DNA of 52,890 nt from an uncultured Roseburia sp. (GTDB lineage Bacteria > Bacillota > Clostridia > Lachnospirales > Lachnospiraceae), in contig CANTEO010000010.1 of assembly GCA_947652855.1 (NCBI GenBank), positions 1 to 52,890 of the forward strand. Reading direction: 5' to 3'. Numbering within the stretch: position 1 is the first letter of the stretch; each line of letters begins with the position of its first letter. The notes under the pieces were generated by a model. It did no database searches and was not told where the DNA came from. It saw nothing but the letters and a program-made list of their open reading frames with translations. Positions 40,780 through 49,834 of the stretch are shown here, one piece after another. Position numbers and translations under genes: made by a program.

Positions 40780-41868
40780 ATGGATAACGGAATGGAAAAG
40801 CTGAAAGTGATGCATGTATTGAATACGGGCGGATATTCCGGCGCGGAGCATATCGTCATTGATTTAATATGCGGCAATAGAGATCAATGCCAGTGCGTCT
40901 ATGTGTCGAGGAAAGGGAAGATTCAAGAGATTCTAAAAAAAGAAGGGATAGAGCATCATGCGATAAAGAGGATGACGTTCTATGAAATCAGAAGGCAGAT
41001 TCACAGGATTCGTCCGGATGTGATTCATGCGCATGATTTTACGGCGGGAATCGTATGCTCTGCATTCGCCAAGGCAGTGCCTGTCATTCATCATTTGCAT
41101 CAAAATTCTCCGTGGATGAAAGGAAAAAATATAAAATCCATGGCATATCGTTTATCTGCGCAGAAAGCGAGCTGCATACTGGCTGTTTCGGAATCTGTAA
41201 TGAAAGAGTATGTTTTTGGAAGAGAATTTTTAAAAAAAACGAAAGTGATGGGGAATCCATTTGATGCGTCAAAGATTAGGACGTTAGCAAAAAAAGGGGA
41301 GTGGAAGGAAGGCTGCGACCTTTTGTTTTGCGGCAGGCTGTCTGTCCCTAAGAATCCACTGCTATTTCTTGACATTGTTTTGGAAGTTAAGAAGAAAATA
41401 CCGGATATAAAGGCAGTGATGATTGGCGATGGAGAACTGAAGCATTGTGTAATGGAAAAGATAAAAAATGAAAATCTTCAACATACGATTCAGATGTTGG
41501 GATTTATGGAAAATCCATATGGAGTAATGAAAAATTGTAGGGTTTTGTGTATGCCTTCGCTTTGGGAAGGATTTGGGTTGGCGGCATTGGAGGCTATGGC
41601 CTTGGGAAAGCCGGTTATTGCTTCTGCTGTTGGAGGCCTGACGCATTTTGTAGATGAAAGCTGCGGGGCATTATGTGAAGGGCAGAGTGAGTTTGCCGAT
41701 CGCATATCTAAGCTTCTGTTATCGCCTGATATCTATGAAAAGAAATCTAAAGGGGCAATGGCGAGGTCAGAGAAGATGGACAATGCAACAGAATATGTGG
41801 ATGCCATTGTCGGGCTGTATAACGAGGTTTTAAAGGACAGAGGGAAATGCGTTGCAGAAGAACGATAA
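40780..41868 (+). CDS. Family 4 glycosyltransferase
   Basis: A 362-residue GT-B enzyme. HVLNTGGYSGAEHIVIDL near the N-terminus is the acceptor-side signature, ILAVSESVMKEYVFG lies mid-protein, and the donor E-x7-E motif is in LWEGFGLAALEAMALGKPVIAS near residue 265. The start may be 40780 or the second ATG at 40792; the AGAGGA site is placed awkwardly for both. It overlaps the next gene by 17 bases. Confidence 0.86.
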   Translation: MDNGMEKLKVMHVLNTGGYSGAEHIVIDLICGNRDQCQCVYVSRKGKIQEILKKEGIEHHAIKRMTFYEIRRQIHRIRPDVIHAHDFTAGIVCSAFAKAVPVIHHLHQNSPWMKGKNIKSMAYRLSAQKASCILAVSESVMKEYVFGREFLKKTKVMGNPFDASKIRTLAKKGEWKEGCDLLFCGRLSVPKNPLLFLDIVLEVKKKIPDIKAVMIGDGELKHCVMEKIKNENLQHTIQMLGFMENPYGVMKNCRVLCMPSLWEGFGLAALEAMALGKPVIASAVGGLTHFVDESCGALCEGQSEFADRISKLLLSPDIYEKKSKGAMARSEKMDNATEYVDAIVGLYNEVLKDRGKCVAEER

Positions 41869-42727
41869 ATTAATCACAATATTTACTCCTTCGTATAACA
41901 GAGGAAGGACGTTAGGAAGGCTCTATGAGTCATTGCTCCGTCAGACAAATTCCTCATTTGTTTGGGTGGTCGTGGATGACGGCTCTACAGATGGGACGGG
42001 GGATATTTTAGAAAAATGGATTCTGGAAAAAAAGATTGAGATTTTTTATTTCAAGCAGGAGAATAAGGGGAAATCCGCGGCGCATAACGTAGGGGTGAGG
42101 CACATCACGACGCCGCTTTTTTCCTGTGTGGATTCAGATGATTATCTTTCTGACGATGCAGTGGAGAAAATAGTGAAAACATGGGCAATGCGTCAAAAAG
42201 GCGATATCGGGATCATAGCATTGCGGTCTGTCACAAAATTAGGGAGAGGGCATCGGCCTGGGAGCCTCATTCACACAAAGCTGCGCGACGCTTATAAAAA
42301 TCATATTATCAGCGGCGACGCCATGCTGATTTTTCAGTCAGAGGTGATAGCAAAGTATAGGTTCCCTGAATTTTCCGGAGAAAAATTTGTGCCCGAGGCG
42401 TATTTATATGACCGATTGGATCAGGATGGAGAGATGCTGTTATTAGATCAGGTGCTCTATAAGGGAGAGTATCTTGAGGATGGATATACGCGAAATATGA
42501 ACAAGATCATTAAGGAAAATCCAAGGGGATATCTTGCTTATATCGTGCAGAGGTTAGAGATGGATCAAAGCTTTATGGATCGGCTTTTGGATTCGGCAAG
42601 GTATGTGTCTGTTGCATATACGGTAAGAAGGAAAGGCATTTTGAGAAACGCGCCATATCCGATTGTGGCGTCTTTAGCATTTCCGATGGGTATTGTCAGA
42701 TATATTCTATGCTTTAAAGGCCAGTAA
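41852..42727 (+). CDS. Family 2 glycosyltransferase
   Basis: A 291-residue GT-A enzyme starting at TTG 41852, with GAGGG 7 bases upstream, and overlapping the previous gene by 17 bases. The family core is complete: TIFTPSYNRGRTLGRLYESLL, VVVDDGSTDGTGDIL near residue 40 and the metal-binding FSCVDSDDYLSDDAV near residue 90. The C-terminus has weakly hydrophobic sequence. The donor sugar is not predictable. Confidence 0.88.
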   Translation: MQKNDKLITIFTPSYNRGRTLGRLYESLLRQTNSSFVWVVVDDGSTDGTGDILEKWILEKKIEIFYFKQENKGKSAAHNVGVRHITTPLFSCVDSDDYLSDDAVEKIVKTWAMRQKGDIGIIALRSVTKLGRGHRPGSLIHTKLRDAYKNHIISGDAMLIFQSEVIAKYRFPEFSGEKFVPEAYLYDRLDQDGEMLLLDQVLYKGEYLEDGYTRNMNKIIKENPRGYLAYIVQRLEMDQSFMDRLLDSARYVSVAYTVRRKGILRNAPYPIVASLAFPMGIVRYILCFKGQ

Positions 42728-42787
42728 AAATGCGCGGCGGCAAATGATAGGGCTTTTTCGTAGAAGCGAAAAAACAGGAGGAATGAG

Positions 42788-43945
42788 ATGTTATCAATAT
42801 GGGTTCTGTGCGGCATGGTTTGTTTCTTGTATTTTTTTTCCAAGAGGAAGATTGGGCTTTATAGCAATGGAAAGAAATTTGACTTAAAATTAGAGGCTGT
42901 TTTGGAGATTGCCCTATTTTTTGGCTTGATTTGCCTGATGACGGCAAACAGGAGCGGATATGACGCCATTAGCTTCAATCGTTTTTTTTCTTATGTGAAG
43001 CTGTATGGAAAGAATCCATTTGACTACACATACGGTTTTTTCTTAATTTTGGTAAAGTTTATTTTAAATTTATTTCCTGAAATGACATATCAGATGTTTG
43101 AAGCGGCGGTTATTGCTGTAATCGGAATTTTTTTGATTCGCCCGGTATTTCGGAAGTATCAAGCAAATGCAGCTTGCGTGATGTCTTTATATGCATTGAG
43201 CGGCATGGTGGCTGTGGATGGAATGCAGTTCAAAAATTTTTTGGCAGTCAGTTTTTTGGTAGGCGCGATCGGCCATTTGTTTCAGGAAGGGAAAAGAAAC
43301 ATAATTCGATTTTATGTATTGGTTACAATATCCGTTTTGTTTCATTTTTCTTTTGCGATTTATTATTTTTTGCCTTTAATAAAGCTGAACGGGGTGAAGA
43401 AAATAAGCGGCACATTGCCCGTCGCAGGTGGGATCGGATATTTATTTTTGCTTTTGGACAATGGAAGGTATACGGCAGGAATGCTTTCTTTTATAAGCAG
43501 AATAGGAATTTTGAGTAAAGTGGAGGACTATGACAGCGTTAGGGCAGGGATACAGAGCGTGGTTCCTGTAGGGATTTATTTTATGGTTCTTTTGATCCTG
43601 GTTTATTTTAAACATGGACGCACGAGTCAATCGAAAAACGTAACAAATAGGCTATTAGAAAGCGTTGTTTATTTATGGAGGATTGCAGGAGCTCTGCTTC
43701 CATTTATGTGTTATGCAAATGCCAGCTATAGGCTGTTTCGAAATTTTTATCTCATTATTTTTGTGGCGTTGTCAAATGTGGTTTTGGAGGAGGAAAAAAG
43801 CAGGGCGAAAAGATATTTCAATGGGATGCTTGTGATTGTGTTGGCGTTCGTGATTTTTCTTTATGTCTATTTTTTGCATCAACAGTTTGATATTTATATA
43901 CCAGTAGTGGAAGGCGATTTTTTCTGGGAAACGGGAAAGTACTAA
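42788..43945 (+). CDS. EpsG-family polysaccharide polymerase (Wzy-like)
   Basis: A 385-residue membrane protein with about ten hydrophobic helices and few other features. NRSGYDAISFNRFFSYVKLYG...YGFFLILVKFI is the pattern of EpsG/Wzy proteins, which polymerise lipid-linked repeat units outside the membrane. AGGAGG lies 6 bases before the ATG. Its place just before a Wzx-like flippase supports the assignment, since sequence alone in this family is weak. Confidence 0.75.
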   Translation: MLSIWVLCGMVCFLYFFSKRKIGLYSNGKKFDLKLEAVLEIALFFGLICLMTANRSGYDAISFNRFFSYVKLYGKNPFDYTYGFFLILVKFILNLFPEMTYQMFEAAVIAVIGIFLIRPVFRKYQANAACVMSLYALSGMVAVDGMQFKNFLAVSFLVGAIGHLFQEGKRNIIRFYVLVTISVLFHFSFAIYYFLPLIKLNGVKKISGTLPVAGGIGYLFLLLDNGRYTAGMLSFISRIGILSKVEDYDSVRAGIQSVVPVGIYFMVLLILVYFKHGRTSQSKNVTNRLLESVVYLWRIAGALLPFMCYANASYRLFRNFYLIIFVALSNVVLEEEKSRAKRYFNGMLVIVLAFVIFLYVYFLHQQFDIYIPVVEGDFFWETGKY

Positions 43946-43991
43946 AAAAGCAAGAGTGAGGCGGGCAGTATGCAGAAAATGGGAGGATGTG

Positions 43992-45401
43992 ATGGCTGTT
44001 GACAAAAAATTATCGAAAGCCGGTTTGGGCTATACGATAGGGAATGTCCTGGTGAGGGGGATCGGCTTCCTTACGATACCAATATTTGCCAGGCTAATGT
44101 CGGCTTCTGACTATGGCATCTATAATACGTATACAGCGTATGAGTCTATTTTGTTTATTTTGCTTGGACTTGCATTGCATACAAGCTTTAAGAATGCCTA
44201 TATCAAATTCAGGCCGGATTTTGACCAATACGTATCGTTATGTGTTTTGGAGGCAGTGGTGAATTTAATGCTGTTTCTGTCAGCTTCAGCTTTTTTATAT
44301 GGCGTCTTAGGAATTGAAAGGCCAAATTATGTGTATCTTTTATTTTTTCATGGTTTTGGATCAGCTGTCATTTCTTATTATAATGCCTATTTGGGATTGA
44401 GCTACCGTTCCAGAGAATATGTGAAGCTGTCATTACTGATTGCGGTTGGGAATGTGGCGTTGTCCGCGTTGTTTATGGTGACGGTTTTTGACGGTCAAAG
44501 GGGCTTTGCCAGGATACTTGGCGCGGCTTTTCCTACCATTGTGGCTTCTTTTTATCTGGTTTATCAATTCTGGAGACGGAAACGCCCTGCAATTCGAAAA
44601 GAATTCGTGAAGTTTTCATTGAGATACAGCCTTCCGTTAATCCCGCATGGCGTCTCTCAGGTCTTGCTGTCAACATTTGACCGAATCATGATTACTTTCA
44701 TGGTGGGAGAGGCGCAGACGGGGATATATGGGTTTGCGTATCATATTTATTCCATTATCGCAGTGTTTTTTTCTTCTATGGATCAGGTTTGGAGCCCATG
44801 GTTTTATGAAAAAATGAGCCATTCGGATTATAAGGCCATTCGGTCTGCGGGGGCAAAGTATATGAGGGGGACCGCTTATCTTCTAGCGGGAATTTTGCTC
44901 GTTTCTCCTGAGATTGTCACGATATTAGGCTCAAAGGAATATTATGACTCTATTTTTTTAATCGTGCCGATCACGATAGGCGGGTATTTTTCTTTTTTAT
45001 ATGGCTTTCCGGCAATCATAGAATATTATTTTGAAAAGACGCATTTTATCGCGATTGCGACCTTTCTTTCTGCCTGTTTGAACATTGCGTTAAATTATGT
45101 GTGCATTCAGGCGTTTGGCTATCAGGCGGCCGCATATACGACACTGGCGACATATGTGATTTATTTTTTGGCGCATTATTGGATTTCTGTTAGGCTCATG
45201 GGAAAGAATCTGTATTCCGTAAAGGAATTGCTGATTACAGTATCAATTGTGCTGGCTGTTGGGGCGCTGACCCAGATGACGCTTAGCCGTATTCTGCTCC
45301 GGTGGATTTTGGCTGTTTTAGACGCTGCGGCCCTGCTTTGGTTTTTAAACAGGGAATTTGGCGTTCAATCAATTATAAAAAGAAAACTGAAATTACATTG
45401 A
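43992..45401 (+). CDS. Wzx-like polysaccharide flippase
   Basis: I start at 43992 (MAVDKKLSKAGLGYTIG), 5 bases after GGAGG, giving 469 residues with 12-14 predicted helices. LGYTIGNVLVRGIGFLTIPIFARLM (read as GNVLVRG and LTIPIFARLM) is the usual N-terminus of PST/MOP-superfamily flippases, which move undecaprenyl-linked repeat units across the membrane. The motif YSLPLIPHGVSQVLLSTFDRIM lies mid-protein. It follows the polymerase gene directly. Confidence 0.88.
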   Translation: MAVDKKLSKAGLGYTIGNVLVRGIGFLTIPIFARLMSASDYGIYNTYTAYESILFILLGLALHTSFKNAYIKFRPDFDQYVSLCVLEAVVNLMLFLSASAFLYGVLGIERPNYVYLLFFHGFGSAVISYYNAYLGLSYRSREYVKLSLLIAVGNVALSALFMVTVFDGQRGFARILGAAFPTIVASFYLVYQFWRRKRPAIRKEFVKFSLRYSLPLIPHGVSQVLLSTFDRIMITFMVGEAQTGIYGFAYHIYSIIAVFFSSMDQVWSPWFYEKMSHSDYKAIRSAGAKYMRGTAYLLAGILLVSPEIVTILGSKEYYDSIFLIVPITIGGYFSFLYGFPAIIEYYFEKTHFIAIATFLSACLNIALNYVCIQAFGYQAAAYTTLATYVIYFLAHYWISVRLMGKNLYSVKELLITVSIVLAVGALTQMTLSRILLRWILAVLDAAALLWFLNREFGVQSIIKRKLKLH

Positions 45402-45417
45402 GAAAGGAGATGGGGAT

Positions 45418-46365
45418 GTGAAGAAGCAGGCGCTGATCTTGCTGTTCAATGACCCTTCCCAAAAGAATATCTTTATTGAGCATATGAATAAAAAGCCAGG
45501 GGTGCAGGCAAAGTGCGTCTTAAAGCGCCTTCCTATTCCATTGAGGGCCTTAAGGCGTTTGCATTTATTAAGCGGCCTGCCGGGAGTTGGAATTTGGTTT
45601 TCAGGGTGGAAGGCAGAGCTTTTGGGTCAGAAGCTGATCATTTGCATCGCCACAGAATATTCTTCCCGCGTTTTAAGATGGATTTACGAAAAAACAGATT
45701 CCAGGGTGAGGCTGATTCAATATTTTTGGGATGAAATTCATATCTCTGGATATCCAGTGGCGCAAAGCGATCGGTTCGAGAACTGGTCTTTTTGCAGGGA
45801 GAACTGCAAGGAATTCGGAATGAAATATAATCCTCAGTTTTGGATCGAATCCATGCTGCCGGATGAGGGGCCGGATGTATATGACATCTCCTACGTTGGC
45901 GGGGACCGAAATGGGAAATATGTGGAACGGACAGCGATGGTTCAATCGTTGTATCAGATGATAAAAGATGCAGATATAAAAGCGTTCTTTTGGTATCTCT
46001 CAGACTCCAAGCTGGTGCAGGAAGAAATTAGGAAACAGGAAGGGATGTCCCATAAAGCGTTTTTTGATGTGATTCGAAGCAGTAAGGTTGTCGTGGATTT
46101 GGTTGAGACGGAAACCTGCTGGCTTACACAGCGGACGCTGCTGGCTTTAGCAAGCGGGAAAAGACTGGTGACGAACAATATGGAGATCATGAAGGAGCCG
46201 TTTTATCAAAAGGAGAATATTTTTGTGATTGGCTTGGATTCTTATGATGCTCTGATAGATTTTATAAAAAAGCCATATGGCGGAAAAGATGCGTCCTTAT
46301 ATCAGCAGTATGAAATGACGCAATGGCTGGAGAGGTTTATGGGGAATGAGAACATTAAAGCATAA
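45418..46365 (+). CDS. Putative glycosyltransferase-like protein of unknown acceptor
   Basis: A 315-residue cytoplasmic protein starting at GTG 45418 with AAAGGAG 8 bases upstream. I do not recognise a precise family. The C-terminal half (ISYVGGDRNGKYVERTAMVQS, VVVDLVETETCWLTQRTLLALASGKRLVTNN) resembles the nucleotide-sugar-binding half of CgeB-like or LPS-core glycosyltransferases. The N-terminal half is poorly conserved. Overlap of 20 bases with the acyltransferase gene shows it is part of the operon. It could also be a transferase for a non-sugar decoration. Confidence 0.55.
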   Translation: MKKQALILLFNDPSQKNIFIEHMNKKPGVQAKCVLKRLPIPLRALRRLHLLSGLPGVGIWFSGWKAELLGQKLIICIATEYSSRVLRWIYEKTDSRVRLIQYFWDEIHISGYPVAQSDRFENWSFCRENCKEFGMKYNPQFWIESMLPDEGPDVYDISYVGGDRNGKYVERTAMVQSLYQMIKDADIKAFFWYLSDSKLVQEEIRKQEGMSHKAFFDVIRSSKVVVDLVETETCWLTQRTLLALASGKRLVTNNMEIMKEPFYQKENIFVIGLDSYDALIDFIKKPYGGKDASLYQQYEMTQWLERFMGNENIKA

Positions 46366-47386
46366 TGACGGAATTGCGCTGGTAAGGGTGGGGGCAATGC
46401 TCTCTATCTTATTGTGCCATGTCATAAAATATTATACGTTTGTCCCAGGCCATTTGGCATTCGGTCAGATGTTTAATGTAGGCGTAGAAATGTTTCTGTT
46501 TCTTTCTGGATATTTGTATGGAGGCAGGGAAATTTCAGATTTTAAGTCCTGGATAGGGAGGCGATGGGTGAAAGTCTGCTTTCCTGTGCTGGTATGGGAC
46601 GTTGTGTTGTTTTTGCTACATTGGGAAAGCGATGTAAGGAGTTTTTTCACATATGTATGCAGCATACAGGGCCTGTCTTGGATTTCAGATTGTCTGGATT
46701 TTTATGAAGTGAACCGTGGGTTAGGCCATACCTGGTTCTTAACAGTGATCTTATTGTGCTATTTTCTTGTCCCGGCTTTACAGTCGGCAGAAAAGAGGGG
46801 ATTTTTCGCAAGGAGTGGCATAGCGAGGAATTTGCTGATCCTGTGGGCTTTTGCTGCGCTCCTTCCATTGGCTCATGTTCAGGGGAGTGTTTATGTCGCA
46901 GTATTTATTACAGGCTATTTATTCCGATGCTGCCGGCTTAAGCAGCGCATTACAGGAAAAGCGCTGCTGTTCGGGGCTGTTTTGTTTGGTTTGAGCGGAT
47001 TGACCCGGCTGGCTCTTAGGCATTATTTTGATGGGACAGTTTTTTATGAGGACATTGCCGTGAGGGTCACGATGGCCTATATGGCATGTTATATCGTGGC
47101 GTTTTGCCTAAAGGCCGCAGATGCATTTCCAAAACAGGCGGCAAAGCTTTGTTCCGGCAAGGCATTTCGATGGCTGGAGGACAATTCTTTTTATATCTAT
47201 ATTGTGCATATGAAATTTTTGAATTGGGAGATATACGGCAATTGTAACTTAGCATTTTCTACCGTCTTATTTATCGTATGGAATGTTGTGATGGCAATGG
47301 CTTTAAAATGGGGGTCCGATCTTTTGTGGAAATTCATAAGGCGCCTGTTCTTAAAAGGGCGGCGTCAGGAAGGGATGGATTGTTAG
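46346..47386 (+). CDS. Acyltransferase 3 family membrane protein (OafA/WecH-like)
   Basis: A 346-residue integral membrane protein with about ten helices. The N-terminal GIALVRVGAMLSILLCHVIKYY (R...H) and the following FNVGVEMFLFLSGYLYGG match acyltransferase-3 proteins, which O-acetylate or succinylate polysaccharides. A His and Trp-rich LGHTWFLTVILLCYFLVP block is also typical. GAGG lies about 10 bases before the ATG, inside the previous gene. It predicts acyl decoration of the polymer. Confidence 0.85.
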   Translation: MRTLKHNDGIALVRVGAMLSILLCHVIKYYTFVPGHLAFGQMFNVGVEMFLFLSGYLYGGREISDFKSWIGRRWVKVCFPVLVWDVVLFLLHWESDVRSFFTYVCSIQGLSWISDCLDFYEVNRGLGHTWFLTVILLCYFLVPALQSAEKRGFFARSGIARNLLILWAFAALLPLAHVQGSVYVAVFITGYLFRCCRLKQRITGKALLFGAVLFGLSGLTRLALRHYFDGTVFYEDIAVRVTMAYMACYIVAFCLKAADAFPKQAAKLCSGKAFRWLEDNSFYIYIVHMKFLNWEIYGNCNLAFSTVLFIVWNVVMAMALKWGSDLLWKFIRRLFLKGRRQEGMDC

Positions 47387-47387
47387 A

Positions 47388-48524
47388 ATGGCAATTATGA
47401 AAGTAATATGCAATATGTTTTTGTATGCAGCCTCTCTGCTGATTCCTAAATCAAGAAAATATGTAGTGATTGGAGGATGGCAGGGACAGCGGTATGCGGA
47501 TAATTCAAGGGGGATGTATGAATATCTGGACGCCCATAAAGAGGAGCTGGGCATAAAACGGGTTTTTTGGTTTACTAAAAAGAGAGAAATTTACGACGAT
47601 TTAAAGCAAAGGGGGAAGGATGTCCTGTTTGGGCGCAGCGTAAGGAGCGTCTATTGGCATTTGAGGAGCAAGGTTCATATGATTGATCAGAATACGCATG
47701 ATATTTTGAATTTGTGTTCCCTTCGTTGTATCCGCATTAATTTGTGGCATGGGATTCCGCTGAAAAAAATAGGGAATTATCTTCCATGTGAAAAAAAGGC
47801 CAGTTGGAGGGACAAGTATTCTGCGGGCGGAGGGTGGCCGGATCAATATCTTTTGGCTCCGTCTGAATTTTCCGCGTCATTATTGGCGTATGCCATGGGA
47901 GTCAAAGAGGAAAAATGCTTGATCGCGTCTTATCCTCGAAATGAAAAGCTATATGGCTGCAAGCCTAGGCAGGATGTAAAAGGTCGGTTTCATGTCTTTT
48001 ATCTGCCTACGTTCCGGGATGTGAATGATAAAAATCCCTTGCTTTTAGAAGATTTGGAAAAAATAAATGGACAGTTTGCTAAACATAAGATTGTTTTTTA
48101 TATTAAGCCGCATTATGCCAGCATGGCTTCTTGGAGCATGGCGTCAAATTTTTCGAACATCAAAATTCTGGATGCAAAGGAGGATGTCTATGACTGGCTG
48201 TATCAGACGGATTTGCTGATTACGGATTACTCCTCTGTTTTTTTTGACTATATGATAACGGGCCGGCCAATGCTTTTTTATCCATATGATTATGAATATT
48301 ATGAAAATCAAGATAGGGGATTTACCATTTCATATGACGAATATACTCCAGGAAGAAAAATATATCACGCAGATCAGCTTTTGCAGGCGGTTTTGTATAT
48401 TCAAAGTCACTATGTCTCCTATATGGAGGAGCATCGGGCGCAGTATCAATTTGTCAGGAAGAAAATGAACCGCTATCTAGACGGGCCAGACTATTCGGGC
48501 ATATTGCAATTTTGGAATTCTTAA
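47388..48524 (+). CDS. CDP-glycerol glycerophosphotransferase family protein (TagB/TagF-like)
   Basis: A 378-residue peripheral membrane transferase. It shows the markers of the Glyphos_transf family: INLWHGIPLKKIG near residue 123, YLPTFRD near 202, the IKPHYA segment and LLITDYSSVFFDYMITGRPMLFY near residue 280, with the active-site Asp and Ser. It would move glycerol phosphate from CDP-glycerol to the growing glycan. The next gene makes CDP-glycerol, which strongly supports this. Length fits single-addition TagB-type enzymes better than TagF polymerases. Confidence 0.88.
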   Translation: MAIMKVICNMFLYAASLLIPKSRKYVVIGGWQGQRYADNSRGMYEYLDAHKEELGIKRVFWFTKKREIYDDLKQRGKDVLFGRSVRSVYWHLRSKVHMIDQNTHDILNLCSLRCIRINLWHGIPLKKIGNYLPCEKKASWRDKYSAGGGWPDQYLLAPSEFSASLLAYAMGVKEEKCLIASYPRNEKLYGCKPRQDVKGRFHVFYLPTFRDVNDKNPLLLEDLEKINGQFAKHKIVFYIKPHYASMASWSMASNFSNIKILDAKEDVYDWLYQTDLLITDYSSVFFDYMITGRPMLFYPYDYEYYENQDRGFTISYDEYTPGRKIYHADQLLQAVLYIQSHYVSYMEEHRAQYQFVRKKMNRYLDGPDYSGILQFWNS

Positions 48525-48540
48525 TGGAGGGCATAACAGC

Positions 48541-48951
48541 ATGAGAAGAGTGATCACATATGGGACGTTTGATTTGCTGCATTACGGGCATATTCGTTTG
48601 TTGCAAAGGGCGAAGGCGATGGGAGATTATTTAGTCGTGGCAATCTCCACAGATGAATTTAACTGGAATGAGAAACGAAAGAAATGCTATTTCAGCTATG
48701 AGCAGAGAAAAATGTTGGTGGAGTCGATTCGGTATGTGGATCTCGTGATTCCTGAAACGTGTTGGGAGCAAAAGAGAGCAGATGTCCATGAATATCAGAT
48801 TAATACGTTTGTGATGGGAGATGATTGGAGGGGGAAATTTGATTTCCTAAAAGAAGAGGAAGTTGATGTGGTCTATCTGCCAAGGACGCCGGAGGTCAGC
48901 AGCACACAGATAAAGGAGGATCTGCATGAACTTCAATCAGTTAAATCCTAA
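48541..48951 (+). CDS. tagD: Glycerol-3-phosphate cytidylyltransferase TagD/TarD
   Basis: A 136-residue enzyme that makes CDP-glycerol from CTP and glycerol 3-phosphate. TYGTFDLLHYGHIRLLQRAK contains the nucleotidyltransferase HxGH motif, and the C-terminal RTPEVSSTQIKEDL is the ISSTxIK-type signature of the family. FVMGDDWRGKFD is the substrate-loop sequence of the TagD group. GGAGGG lies about 9 bases upstream. It feeds the CDP-glycerol transferase just upstream. The licA-like gene overlaps its end by 26 bases. Confidence 0.93.
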   Translation: MRRVITYGTFDLLHYGHIRLLQRAKAMGDYLVVAISTDEFNWNEKRKKCYFSYEQRKMLVESIRYVDLVIPETCWEQKRADVHEYQINTFVMGDDWRGKFDFLKEEEVDVVYLPRTPEVSSTQIKEDLHELQSVKS

Positions 48952-49834
48952 GGTGGCGGAGACGATTGAGAAGGCGCTCCATGTCTCAAGGGATCAGGTC
49001 ACGGACATCAAGATGTCAAAAAAAGGGATGACGAATCGGTCTTTTTTATTTAAGTGTCAAGGTAAAAAATTTATTATGCGCCTGCCGGGAGAGGGGACGG
49101 ATAAGCTGATTCAAAGGAAGGAAGAATATGAGGTGTATCAGGCGATTGCGCCGCTGCGGATTAGTGACGCCGTTTGCTATTTTAACCCGGAGAATGGGTA
49201 TAAGATATCGGAGTTTTTGGAGGGGGCCCGTGTATGCGATGCAGGGAGCATGGAAGACGTGGCTGTGTGCATGGGCCTGCTGCGTGCATTTCATGAGAAG
49301 AATATCCAGGTCTCACATACATTTGATTTATTTGGGCAGATTGATTTTTATGAGTCTTTGTGGGGTGAGGCCGGCTCGTGTTTTGAGGATTACAGGAGGA
49401 CACGGGCCAATGTCTTTTCGCTGAGGGAATACATAGACAAGCAGAAGAAACGATGGACGCTGACGCATATGGATGCGGTGTCGGATAATTTTTTGCTGAT
49501 TCCCGGCGTAGACGGGAAGGCAGAAGAAGCGCGGCTGATTGACTGGGAATATGCCGGGATGCAGGATGCCAGCGTGGATATTGCCATGTTTGCGGTTTAC
49601 GCAATGTATGGCAGAAGACAAGTGGAGCAGCTAATTGAAGCCTATTATAGGGAAGGGTGCGAACGGTCGGAGCGCCTGAAGGTTTATTGCTACATTGCGG
49701 CCTGCGGCCTTTTATGGAGTAACTGGTGTGAATATAAGAGGAGCCTTGGGATTTCATTCGGCGAATATGCCATAAGGCAGTATCGGTATGCAAAAGAATA
49801 TTATGAAGTGTTTATGGAGGAGTCCCAGAAATGA
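48926..49834 (+). CDS. licA: Choline kinase-like protein (LicA)
   Basis: A 302-residue kinase of the aminoglycoside-phosphotransferase fold. MSKKGMTNRSFLFKCQGKKFIMRLPG is the LicA-like N-lobe with the ATP-binding Lys. The catalytic loop is THMDAVSDNFLL (H-x-D-x4-N-like) near residue 182 and the metal site is RLIDWEYAGMQD near residue 215. LicA phosphorylates choline taken up from outside. AAGGAGG precedes the ATG within tagD. Adjacent licC-like and BCCT transporter genes reproduce the lic1 choline module known from Haemophilus and pneumococcus. Confidence 0.87.
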   Translation: MNFNQLNPKVAETIEKALHVSRDQVTDIKMSKKGMTNRSFLFKCQGKKFIMRLPGEGTDKLIQRKEEYEVYQAIAPLRISDAVCYFNPENGYKISEFLEGARVCDAGSMEDVAVCMGLLRAFHEKNIQVSHTFDLFGQIDFYESLWGEAGSCFEDYRRTRANVFSLREYIDKQKKRWTLTHMDAVSDNFLLIPGVDGKAEEARLIDWEYAGMQDASVDIAMFAVYAMYGRRQVEQLIEAYYREGCERSERLKVYCYIAACGLLWSNWCEYKRSLGISFGEYAIRQYRYAKEYYEVFMEESQK

